A DNA stretch of 6,421 bases from Thermoleophilaceae bacterium (GCA_013811765.1 JACCUO010000114.1:1-6421), one strand, 5' to 3'. Counted from the first letter of the stretch, positions 1-6,265 are shown. Notes: generated by a model not told the origin, from the letters alone. Translations and numbers: made by a program.

Positions 1-1
1 G

Positions 2-355
2 GCACCTGAGGAGCGCTTCGCCGCCCTCCTCGGCGGCCGCGAGCCGCTGCTGATCTGCGAGGAGCTCGTGCTGAGGGCGCGCGCGGACCTGCGCGCGCGG
101 CGTGCGCGAGAGGCCGCGCTGCAGACCCGGGTGGCGCTCGAGAGCCTTCTCGCCGAGCTCGAGCGGGGCCTCCCCCCCGACCGTCGCCGCGCCCTCGTGG
201 CAGACCGCGCTGCCGTCGGCGACGCGGCAAACGCCGCCTTGCTGGGGGAGCTCGAAGAGGAGGCGATCGCGGCCGTGGAGGCCTCCGTCGGCAGGATGGA
301 GGGCGCACTTCGAGGCCGCCGGATCGAAGGCACCTGCTCACCGGTCCCAGGCTGA
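2..355 (+). CDS. C-terminal part of an unrecognised helical protein (5' end outside window)
   Basis: The frame is open from the first complete codon at position 2 to a TGA at 353-355, so this is the tail of a gene that starts before the window; the GTG at 68 is only an internal codon. About 117 residues are visible. They are rich in Ala, Leu, Arg and Glu and have almost no beta-type or transmembrane character, which suggests a bundle of amphipathic helices, for example around the stretches RARADLRARRAREAALQTRV and LLAELERGL. Third positions are nearly all G or C, as in the recognised genes here. A polar Gly/Pro/Ser-containing tail (GTCSPVPG) ends the protein. I do not recognise the family and propose no function. 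It is transcribed away from the minus-strand beta-oxidation cluster and converges with it, so it is unlikely to share regulation. Confidence 0.72.
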   Translation, partial: APEERFAALLGGREPLLICEELVLRARADLRARRAREAALQTRVALESLLAELERGLPPDRRRALVADRAAVGDAANAALLGELEEEAIAAVEASVGRMEGALRGRRIEGTCSPVPG

Positions 356-376
356 GGGGGCCCCATCCATCACCGG

Positions 377-402
377 TCGCGGTCACGCGATCTTCACCGC
401 GA
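377..402 (+). terminator. Possible hairpin terminator after the first gene
   Basis: A perfect 7-bp stem (TCGCGGT at 377-383 pairing with ACCGCGA at 396-402) with a 12-nt loop lies 21 nt after the stop codon at 355. No T-tract follows directly, so it is not a classical intrinsic terminator. Its position between convergent transcripts makes a transcript-end role plausible, but a 7-bp GC-rich stem can arise by chance in DNA of this composition. Confidence 0.25.
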
Positions 403-487
403 GCCCGTGCGAGTCCCCTAGTTTCGTCTGGACCCCCGGTCGAATTGGCCGCCGGCGATCTTGGACAGCGGGCGATAGGAGCACAGA

Positions 488-712
488 ATGGAGCCGAGGA
501 AGATCCCTCCCGTGAGCAATCTGGTGACAGATCCTCCCCGCGGCGCGCGTCGGGATCCTCCCCGGGCACGTCCGGATCACCTCCTGTCACAGACGATCCA
601 AGCCCGCCGCCGCCTCACCTCCTCCCGGGGCGGCGGCCGGGCCTGGATCAACGGCCGGGAGGTCGGTGGGCCGGACCCCCGCTACGCCCATCTGGGCATA
701 ACCCACGACTGA
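488..712 (+). CDS. Possible small protein, 74 aa, unrecognised
   Basis: The case for coding is mixed. In favour: an AGGAG Shine-Dalgarno sequence lies 6 nt before the ATG; the second half has about 89% G or C at third positions; and the short repeats at 502-584 stay in frame, giving DPPRGARR then DPPRARP then DH. The C-terminal third (WINGREVGGPDPRYAHL) looks like a folded-protein segment rather than random translation, with Trp, Asn, Tyr and His in a Gly-rich setting. Against: the N-terminal half is Pro/Arg-rich low complexity with poorer third-position bias (roughly 60% G or C), and I do not recognise the family. An alternative start is the GTG at 512. No signal peptide or membrane segment is visible. 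No function is proposed. Confidence 0.38.
   Translation: MEPRKIPPVSNLVTDPPRGARRDPPRARPDHLLSQTIQARRRLTSSRGGGRAWINGREVGGPDPRYAHLGITHD
502..584 (+). repeat. Short imperfect direct repeats, GATCCTCCCCG type
   Basis: GATCCTCCCCG occurs exactly at 530-540 and 554-564. Relatives lie at 502-512 (GATCCCTCCCG) and 575-584 (GATCACCTCC). Spacings are 28, 24 and 21 nt. The last three copies are in phase with the 488-712 reading frame and encode DPPR, DPPR and DHLL; the 502 copy is out of phase. The multiples-of-three spacing suits a small protein repeat, though DNA-level repeats used as binding sites cannot be excluded. Confidence 0.5.
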
Positions 713-791
713 CCCGCTGTCGCCGGTTCTGTCGCAGAGCTCCGGCGCGTGCCCGGCAACCTGCCGACGCGCTTCGGGCCAGGCCGGGCGG

Positions 792-1895
792 CTACCTTCC
801 CGTGAACTTCGGCTGCCGCTTTCCGAGGAACGCCCCGATCCCCTCCTTGGCGTCCTCGGAGGCAAAGGCCGTGGCGAACCCCTGCTTCTCGGCCACGATC
901 CCCTCGTCAAGGTCCCCCGCAGCCGACACGCGCTTGATCTGCTCGACGGCGATCGGCGCCTGCCGGGCGAGCTTGCGCGCCCACCGCATTGAGGTGTCGA
1001 ACAGCTCGTGGTCCGGGACCACCTGGTTGACCAGCCCGACCCGCAAGGCCTCGTAGGCGTCGATCGGATCGCCGACCAAGTTCATCTCGAGCGCCTTCGC
1101 CTCCCCCACCAGGCGTGGGAGTCGCTGGGTTCCACCGAATCCCGGGATGATGCCGAGGTTGATCTCCGGCTGGCCGAAGGTGGCGGACTCCGCTGCCAGG
1201 CGGAAGTCGCACGCCATCGCGAGCTCGCAGCCACCGCCGAAGGCGATCGAGTTGACCGAGGCGATGGTCACGGTCGAGGAGCGCTCCATCGAACGCATCA
1301 GGGAGTGCCCCGCGTCGATCAGCTCCTTGCCCTCCTTTTCCGGCGCCATCTTGGTGAACTCCTTGATATCCGCGCCCGCGGAGAACGTGAAGATGTTGGA
1401 GCTGGCAAAGACCACCGCCCTCAGCTTGCCGTCAACCTCATGCCACAGCTCCCAGAGCTCCTGGATCAGCTGTGGCGAGAGCGAATTGGTCGGCGGCCGG
1501 TTGAGCCAGACGATGCCCACCTCACCGCGGGTCTCGAGCAGCACCGTCTCGCGCGACTGGCCCTCGTCGGGCTGTGGGTAGGGGAAAAAGCCCTGGCCGC
1601 TCTTCCTTCCCAATCGGCCTCCCGCTACGAGGCGACGGAGTATAAGCGGCGCTTCGAAGCCCTCCCCCCACTCCGCCTGCGCGCGTTCGAGTGCCTCGAG
1701 GACGGTGTCGAGGCCCTGGTCGTCGGCCCTCGTGAACGGGCCGGGCAGGATTCCCGCTCCCATCATCATCCCGATCTCGATGTCCTTGGCGGCCGCCTCG
1801 TCCTCCTCGAGGACGAGGCACGCCTCGACGATCGCCTTCAGCGAGAAGCGCTCGACGAGCGTGTCGGTGGCTCCGGCATTGTCAGCCGTGCTCAT
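792..1895 (-). CDS. Enoyl-CoA hydratase with an N-terminal 3HCDH C-terminal-type domain
   Basis: The protein has 367 aa from the ATG at 1895. Residues about 10-107 match the 3-hydroxyacyl-CoA dehydrogenase C-terminal domain (DIEIGMMMGAGILPGPF at 38-54, GRKSGQGFFPYP at 96-107). Residues about 115-367 are a crotonase-fold hydratase that hydrates trans-2-enoyl-CoA to 3-hydroxyacyl-CoA in beta-oxidation. The CoA/oxyanion loop AGADIKEF is at 173-180, and the two catalytic Glu are present, E224 in GGGCEL and E244 in GQPEINLG, exactly 20 apart as in rat hydratase (E144/E164). There is no NAD-binding domain; that is in the upstream gene, whose stop this start overlaps by 14 bp. The ATG at 1895 is preferred over the GTG at 1928 because GGAAAGGG sits 5 nt before it, and an in-frame stop at 1947-1949 closes the frame further upstream. 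Domain calls are firm; the chain-length range is unknown. Confidence 0.93.
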   Translation of the reverse strand: MSTADNAGATDTLVERFSLKAIVEACLVLEEDEAAAKDIEIGMMMGAGILPGPFTRADDQGLDTVLEALERAQAEWGEGFEAPLILRRLVAGGRLGRKSGQGFFPYPQPDEGQSRETVLLETRGEVGIVWLNRPPTNSLSPQLIQELWELWHEVDGKLRAVVFASSNIFTFSAGADIKEFTKMAPEKEGKELIDAGHSLMRSMERSSTVTIASVNSIAFGGGCELAMACDFRLAAESATFGQPEINLGIIPGFGGTQRLPRLVGEAKALEMNLVGDPIDAYEALRVGLVNQVVPDHELFDTSMRWARKLARQAPIAVEQIKRVSAAGDLDEGIVAEKQGFATAFASEDAKEGIGAFLGKRQPKFTGR

Positions 1896-2754
1896 AGAAA
1901 CCCTTTCCGGTCTTCTGACCGAGGTCACCCGTCTGGACGAGCTCCTTCATAGCGGGCGAGACGAAGAAGCGCTCGCCATAGCTCTCGTGCAGGTGCTCGG
2001 CAACATGCAGAACGGTGTCGAGCCCGAGCAGGTCCGTGAGGTAGAACGGCCCGATCGGCGCGGTCCCCGACTCCTGGATCACCTTGTCCACCTCCTTCAC
2101 GTCGAGACCCCCCTCGTGGGTGGCCCGCCACACCTCCGAGACCGCGGAGATCAGGATGCGGTTGACCACGAACCCCGGACCCTCCCCGCAGCGGATCGGG
2201 GTCTTCCTGACCTGCTGGGCAAAAGTGGTGGCGGTCTGCAACGTCTCCTCGGAGGTCTCCTCGCCCTCGATCACCTCGATCAGGCGCATCATCGACGCCG
2301 GATAGAAGAAATGGAACCCGACGACCCGATCCGGGCGTGAGGTGGCCTCCGCCATCCTGCTGATGGCCAGTGACGAGGTGTTCGAGGCCAGGATCGCGTG
2401 ACCCGGGGTGACCTCGTCGAGCTCGGCGAAGACGGCCTGCTTGATCTGAATCCGCTCGGGCACGGCCTCCACGACGAAGTCCACGTCGCCGAAGCCCTCG
2501 TACTCGGTGGTGCCTGTGATGCGACCGGTGACCTCTCCCAGCTGCGTGTCGGCCTGCTCCCGGGTGATCTTCTCCTTGTCCACAAGACCCTTGAGCTGGG
2601 CCTCGGTGACCTCTCGCGCCTTCGTCAGGCCCGTCTCGACGAACTCCTGCTTCATGTCCTTGAGCACGACCGGGATGCCGGAGGAGGCGATGACCTGCGC
2701 GATCTCGCCGCCCATCGTTCCTGCACCGACGACGGCGGCCTTGAATACGTACAT
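1882..2754 (-). CDS. 3-hydroxyacyl-CoA dehydrogenase (NAD+), single 3HCDH type
   Basis: This 290-aa protein oxidises (S)-3-hydroxyacyl-CoA to 3-ketoacyl-CoA with NAD+, the third step of beta-oxidation, or reduces acetoacetyl-CoA in the reverse direction. The Rossmann dinucleotide motif GAGTMG is at 10-15. The catalytic residues of the human enzyme all have counterparts at matching spacing: S127 in SNTSSL, H148 in GFHFFYP, E160 in RLIEVIEG and N198 in GFVVNRI. The 3HCDH C-terminal domain spans about 192-288 and ends in the typical KTGKGFYEHG. The length is normal for the monofunctional HbdA/FadB2 type, so the gene is complete despite the overlap with the next one. The ATG at 2754 follows GGAAGG at short spacing. 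It lies 72 bp after padR and overlaps the hydratase gene. I give no symbol because hbd, fadB2 and paaH cannot be told apart from sequence alone. Confidence 0.95.
   Translation of the reverse strand: MYVFKAAVVGAGTMGGEIAQVIASSGIPVVLKDMKQEFVETGLTKAREVTEAQLKGLVDKEKITREQADTQLGEVTGRITGTTEYEGFGDVDFVVEAVPERIQIKQAVFAELDEVTPGHAILASNTSSLAISRMAEATSRPDRVVGFHFFYPASMMRLIEVIEGEETSEETLQTATTFAQQVRKTPIRCGEGPGFVVNRILISAVSEVWRATHEGGLDVKEVDKVIQESGTAPIGPFYLTDLLGLDTVLHVAEHLHESYGERFFVSPAMKELVQTGDLGQKTGKGFYEHG
1901..1908 (-). promoter_or_regulatory. Ribosome-binding site that fixes the hydratase start
   Basis: On the minus strand GGAAAGGG lies 5 nt before the ATG at 1895, inside the last codons of the upstream dehydrogenase gene. 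It decides the start in favour of the 367-aa form and, with the 14-bp gene overlap, suggests translational coupling of the two subunits. Confidence 0.6.
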
Positions 2755-2765
2755 TCGTCCTTCCG

Positions 2766-2775
2766 GTCAGGATCA
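2766..2775 (+). promoter_or_regulatory. Half-site copy of the padR palindrome upstream of the dehydrogenase gene
   Basis: GTCAGGATCA occurs here on the plus strand and again on the minus strand at 3302-3311, inside the palindrome over the padR start. This copy lies 12 nt upstream of the dehydrogenase ATG, next to its ribosome-binding site. Only one half of the 19-bp palindrome is conserved; the other half has decayed or was never there. A secondary PadR contact site is possible. Confidence 0.3.
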
Positions 2776-2826
2776 GCGGCGGCCCGGGAGGCTATCGGAG
2801 GAGTGCCGCCCGCAAGCCCGGCGCCA

Positions 2827-3294
2827 TCAGTCGTACACCTCACGCACGATGTCGCCGATTGATCGCGCGACGGAGTCCAGGAACGGGCGCACGTCCTCCA
2901 TCAGGCGCTCATACTCACCACGCCCCTCTTCCGTGATCGAGTAGAAGCGCCGCGTGCGGCGCTCAGGGTGCTCCCACTGCCCCTCGATCAGCGCCTGCTG
3001 CTCGAGCCGCCGCAGCAGCGGGTACATCGTGTTGGGGTTCACCGACAGCACGCCCTCGGTCATCCCCGCTATCCGGTCCATGAGCTGGTTGCCATAGGTG
3101 GGGCCTTCGGCGATCAGGTGCAGCACCAGCAGCGGCAGGACCTCGCGGCGGCGCAGCTCGCCGCTGAAGGGATCCGAGCCCCGTCCACGAGCGGCCGGCT
3201 CGGGGGGGCCCCCGGGGATTGCGCCCGCCTGGGCCACCGCCACGCGCGCGGCCTCGCGGCTGCGATCGCGCTTGGTCTTGGGGGGGCGCGCCAT
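2827..3294 (-). CDS. PadR-family transcriptional regulator
   Basis: This 155-aa protein is a winged-helix DNA-binding regulator of the PadR family; such proteins act as dimers and usually repress until an effector binds. The core spans about 49-125: LPLLVLHLIAEGPTYGNQLM at 53-72 (helix 1 and the family's GPTYGxQL motif), then SVNPNTMYPLLRRLEQQALI at 84-103 (recognition helix region), then the wing WEHPERRTRRFYSITEEG. A short C-terminal helix (about 126-155) fits the dimerisation helix of the small PadR subfamily. The first 48 residues are an added basic then Gly/Pro/Ala-rich tail, absent from minimal PadR proteins. The start at 3294 has AGGA about 10 nt upstream, within a near-perfect palindrome, so the gene probably represses itself. 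Its place between acyl-CoA dehydrogenase and hydroxyacyl-CoA dehydrogenase genes suggests it responds to an acyl-CoA or related compound; that is inference. Confidence 0.92.
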   Translation of the reverse strand: MARPPKTKRDRSREAARVAVAQAGAIPGGPPEPAARGRGSDPFSGELRRREVLPLLVLHLIAEGPTYGNQLMDRIAGMTEGVLSVNPNTMYPLLRRLEQQALIEGQWEHPERRTRRFYSITEEGRGEYERLMEDVRPFLDSVARSIGDIVREVYD

Positions 3295-3312
3295 GTCCGG
3301 ATGATCCTGACA
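3294..3312. promoter_or_regulatory. 19-bp palindrome over the padR start, probable autoregulatory operator
   Basis: The sequence has the form TGTC-N-GGAT-N-ATCC-N-GACA, centred on 3303: all 16 specified bases pair, with only the centre and one base pair per arm not matching. It covers the first base of the padR start codon and the AGGA ribosome-binding site, so a bound dimer would block translation initiation or early transcription. The spacing differs from the ATGT-N8-ACAT site known for LmrR/PadR, so the assignment to PadR rests on position and symmetry. Confidence 0.55.
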
Positions 3313-3360
3313 GGGGGCGCCCAGCGGCCCACCGGTGAGCGCCGACTTCGTGGCACCGCA

Positions 3361-3377
3361 GGCCCGGGAGCCGGGCC
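3361..3377 (-). terminator. GC-rich hairpin between acyl-CoA dehydrogenase and padR genes
   Basis: A perfect 7-bp stem with a 3-nt loop (GGCCCGG / CCGGGCC) lies 14 nt downstream of the acyl-CoA dehydrogenase stop on the minus strand. All stem pairs are G-C, so it should be very stable. No T-tract follows, which is common for hairpins in GC-rich actinobacterial DNA. It may terminate, or partly attenuate, transcription before padR. Confidence 0.45.
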
Positions 3378-3391
3378 GCCCCCCGGCCGCG

Positions 3392-4573
<1,182 letters not shown>

Positions 4574-4624
4574 GGGTGCTCCTCGCGATCTGGGGCGGCG
4601 CGGTGGGGACCGGCGCGCGGCGCC

Positions 4625-4642
4625 TGATTGATTAGTCAGTCA
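4625..4642. promoter_or_regulatory. 18-bp palindrome, TetR-type operator candidate
   Basis: TGATTGATTAGTCAGTCA matches its own reverse complement at 14 of 18 positions; the mismatches are symmetrical transitions, giving the form TGAYTGAYTARTCARTCA. Repeated TGA/TCA half-sites of this kind are characteristic of operators of TetR-family regulators, including those of fatty-acid genes. It lies 51-69 bp upstream of the acyl-CoA dehydrogenase start. On the minus strand it begins right at a TTGACT that could act as a -35 box. No TetR gene is in the window. Confidence 0.55.
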
Positions 4643-4679
4643 AGTCGTATCCCCCAGGGTATCGGAAGTCTTGCCCTGA

Positions 4680-4799
4680 GCCAAGCGGCGCGTCACCCTG
4701 CTCGTCGTCGCCCGCAACGAGCGCCGGGTTCGCCGGGGCGAGGAGCCGTTGGACATCGAGCCTGAGGTTGACCGGCAACTCGGAGAATTCGGCGCGTAG
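4680..4799 (+). other. Open coding-like stretch without a start codon (possible gene remnant)
   Basis: After a TGA at 4677-4679 this frame stays open for 39 codons to TAG at 4797-4799. Counting from 4683, 32 of 38 codons end in G or C while second positions are much less GC-rich, the usual signature of real coding sequence in such genomes. The translation (KRRVTLLVVARNERRVRRGE, then a Glu/Asp-rich end finishing in LGEFGA) has a hydrophobic beta-like core and a charged tail. There is no ATG or GTG; the only TTG, at 4749, would leave 16 residues, and the CTG at 4698 would be a rare start. It may be the end of a decayed gene or a small gene with an unusual start. It sits 29 bp before the acidic-protein gene. 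Confidence 0.3.
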
Positions 4800-4815
4800 C
4801 CCCCGCGCAATCGGG

Positions 4816-4821
4816 TATATC
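4816..4821 (+). promoter_or_regulatory. -10 element of a probable leaderless promoter
   Basis: TATATC (within GGGTATATCT) lies 7 nt before the ATG at 4829, the distance expected when transcription starts at the start codon itself. There is no Shine-Dalgarno sequence; the bases before the ATG are pyrimidine-rich. No clear -35 box is seen at 17 nt spacing. Leaderless genes of this kind are common in Actinomycetota. Confidence 0.5.
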
Positions 4822-4828
4822 TACCTCC

Positions 4829-5155
4829 ATGGCCGAACACCGCCGCTACGAGGTCGAGGAGCTGATGGTGCGTCCCGGCACCTACTTCAACCCACAGACC
4901 GAGGTGCTCGTGGTGGTCGATGACTCCTCCTCGATGGACAACGAGATCTTCAACCTCGAGGAGTTCGAGGGAGCGGACTGGGTGCTGATCGCCGACGAGT
5001 CGCCGGTTGACGAGCCCAAGCGCGACGAGCTGCTCGAGACCTTTCAGGCCACCTACCACGGGGGCGACGGGCGCCAGACCCGCGCAATGGAGGATCCGGA
5101 CGCCGTCGACGAGGAAGTGGACCTTCCTCCGGCCGATGACGAGGACGACGCCTAG
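4829..5155 (+). CDS. Acidic 108-aa protein, function unknown
   Basis: I do not recognise a named family. The protein is strongly acidic (33 Asp/Glu against 7 Lys/Arg), with 10 acidic residues in the last 18. The middle part (about 14-76) looks folded and carries two similar strand-plus-acidic-turn units: VLVVVDDSSSMDNE at 26-39 and VLIADESPVDEP at 52-63, which may be an internal duplication. The first contains D31-x-S33-x-S35, resembling the metal-binding DxSxS of von Willebrand A domains, but the protein is far too short for that fold. There is no signal peptide or membrane segment, so it is probably cytoplasmic. The start is supported by a leaderless-type -10 element. It lies 27 bp before the Ca2+/H+ antiporter gene on the same strand; a cation-related role would be speculation from this neighbourhood and the acidity. 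Confidence 0.82.
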   Translation: MAEHRRYEVEELMVRPGTYFNPQTEVLVVVDDSSSMDNEIFNLEEFEGADWVLIADESPVDEPKRDELLETFQATYHGGDGRQTRAMEDPDAVDEEVDLPPADDEDDA

Positions 5156-5168
5156 CTCCCTCCGCCCG

Positions 5169-5174
5169 TAGTCT
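5169..5174 (+). promoter_or_regulatory. -10 element of a second probable leaderless promoter
   Basis: TAGTCT fits TANNNT and lies 8 nt before the GTG at 5183, with no Shine-Dalgarno sequence between. The layout parallels that before the ATG at 4829. It suggests the antiporter can be transcribed from its own start, in addition to any read-through from the acidic-protein gene. Confidence 0.45.
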
Positions 5175-5182
5175 CCGCCGCC

Positions 5183-6265
5183 GTGCGGCCGGTCCACTAC
5201 CTCGGCATATTCATCCCGATCGCCATCGGGCTCGAGCTGGCACACGCGTCGCCGGTGCTCGTATTCACCGCGGCTGCGCTGGGCGTCATCCCCACCGCGG
5301 CGGTGATGGGCGAGGCCACGGAGCACCTGGCCGCCCAGACCGGTCCCGGCATCGGGGGCTTTCTCAACGTGACCTTCGGCAACGCACCCGAGCTGATCAT
5401 CGCGTTCTTTGCCCTCAAGGAAGGCCTGCACGAGGTGGTGAAGGCCTCGATCGTCGGCTCGATCGTCGGCAACATCCTGCTGGTGCTCGGGGCCGCGATG
5501 CTGGTCGGTGGGCTCGGTCGGGAGAAGCAGAGCTTCAACAAGACCGCCGCCAACGCGCAGTCCTCCATGCTGCTGCTGGCGCTGACCGCCCTGATCCTGC
5601 CGGCCGTCTTCCAGCTGGTGCACGGCGGGGGCCTGCCAGAGGTGGGCGACGAACGGCTGGACTTCGGGTCGGACCTCGAGAAGCTCTCACTGGGGGTGGC
5701 GCTCGTGCTCATGGCCACCTACGCGGCGGGCCTTGTCTTCTCGCTCAAGACCCACCGCAAGACGTTCAACCCGTTCGAGGGACAGGAGGCGGAGGCCCAC
5801 GGCGGATGGTCGATCAAGCGCTCACTGATCATGCTCGCCATCGCGGCGCTCCTCGTCGGCGTGATGAGCGAGGTGCTCGTGGGGTCGATCAGCGAGGCAT
5901 CCGCGGACATCGGCCTCTCCGAGTTCTTCGTAGGCGTGTTCGTGGTGGCGATCGTCGGCAACGCCGCCGAACACTGGGTGGCGGTGCTGGTCGCCAAGAA
6001 GGACCAGATGGACCTGGCCGTGAGCATCGCGATCGGATCGAGCGCGCAGATCGCCCTCTTCGTGGCCCCGATCCTCGTACTGCTGTCGTTCGTGATCGGG
6101 CCCAATCCGATGGCGCTGGTCTTCAACGGCTACGAGCTGGGCGGCCTGGTCTTCGCGGTGCTCATCGCCAACTTCATCACCCAGGACGGAGAGTCGAACT
6201 GGTTCGAGGGTGTGCAGCTGCTGGCGCTCTACCTGGTGCTCGGCCTCGTGTTCTTCTTCGCATAG
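5183..6265 (+). CDS. cax: Ca2+/H+ antiporter, CAX family
   Basis: This 360-aa inner-membrane protein exchanges cytoplasmic Ca2+ (possibly other divalent cations) for protons. It shows about 10-11 hydrophobic segments over its full length, close to the 351 aa of Bacillus YfkE. The two inverted alpha-repeats that form the ion path are clear: GNAPELIIAFFALKEG at 66-81 followed by ASIVGSIVGN, and GNAAEHWVAVLVAKK at 259-273 followed by SIAIGSSAQ. The acidic residues E70 and E263 in these repeats are the expected ion ligands. The loop between the halves (about 190-210) is charged and faces the cytoplasm in the family model. The start is GTG at 5183; residues 4 onward already align with the family N-terminus, and a -10-like TAGTCT lies just upstream. 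The stop is 2 bp before the next gene, so those two are probably co-transcribed. Confidence 0.95.
   Translation: MRPVHYLGIFIPIAIGLELAHASPVLVFTAAALGVIPTAAVMGEATEHLAAQTGPGIGGFLNVTFGNAPELIIAFFALKEGLHEVVKASIVGSIVGNILLVLGAAMLVGGLGREKQSFNKTAANAQSSMLLLALTALILPAVFQLVHGGGLPEVGDERLDFGSDLEKLSLGVALVLMATYAAGLVFSLKTHRKTFNPFEGQEAEAHGGWSIKRSLIMLAIAALLVGVMSEVLVGSISEASADIGLSEFFVGVFVVAIVGNAAEHWVAVLVAKKDQMDLAVSIAIGSSAQIALFVAPILVLLSFVIGPNPMALVFNGYELGGLVFAVLIANFITQDGESNWFEGVQLLALYLVLGLVFFFA
5447..5470 (+). repeat. Perfect 12-bp tandem duplication inside the antiporter gene
   Basis: TCGATCGTCGGC occurs twice in direct succession and encodes SIVG-SIVG in the first alpha-repeat region. The protein motif (ASI.GSI.GN) is normal for CAX proteins, so this is a conserved protein pattern with matching codons rather than an insertion. 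Confidence 0.8.

Larger units (their letters stand above)
356..791. other. Intergenic region between convergent genes
   Basis: This 436-bp stretch lies between the end of the partial plus-strand gene and the end of the minus-strand hydratase gene. It holds the weak hairpin at 377-402, the possible small ORF at 488-712 and the short repeats at 502-584. Near its right end are inverted GC arms at 721-726/742-747 (6 bp, 15-nt loop) and 751-757/783-789 (7 bp, 25-nt loop). These lie downstream of the hydratase stop and could help terminate that transcript, but the loops are long and no T-tract is present. I see no tRNA or other RNA gene. The other long reading frames here run into the hydratase gene in a wrong frame and are composition artefacts. 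Confidence 0.6.

Noticed and set aside
445..1056. 203-aa plus-strand reading frame
   Set aside because: It is Pro/Ser/Arg-rich and runs into the antisense of the hydratase gene; the 488-712 frame in the same place has a better ribosome-binding site and bias.
1893..1928. Longer hydratase starting at the GTG at 1928
   Set aside because: The added 11 residues have no family support, and the ATG at 1895 has a strong ribosome-binding site at ideal spacing.
1008..1952. 314-aa plus-strand reading frame
   Set aside because: Antisense shadow of the hydratase gene, with low-complexity Arg/Leu/Glu composition and no recognisable motif.
4646..4662. GTATC direct repeat 12 nt apart as a regulator site
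   Set aside because: Five-base repeats are common by chance, and no second copy near another promoter was seen.
4919..4937. Von Willebrand A domain suggested by DDSSSM
   Set aside because: Only the DxSxS element is present; 108 residues cannot hold the domain and the other metal-site residues are not seen.
5447..5470. 12-bp tandem repeat as a recent insertion
   Set aside because: It encodes the SIVG-SIVG pattern expected of the CAX family, so the length is normal and nothing was inserted.
4640..5623. 327-aa minus-strand reading frame
   Set aside because: It runs antisense to both the acidic protein and the antiporter gene, crosses their gap, and has a Gln/His/Gly/Arg-rich shadow composition.
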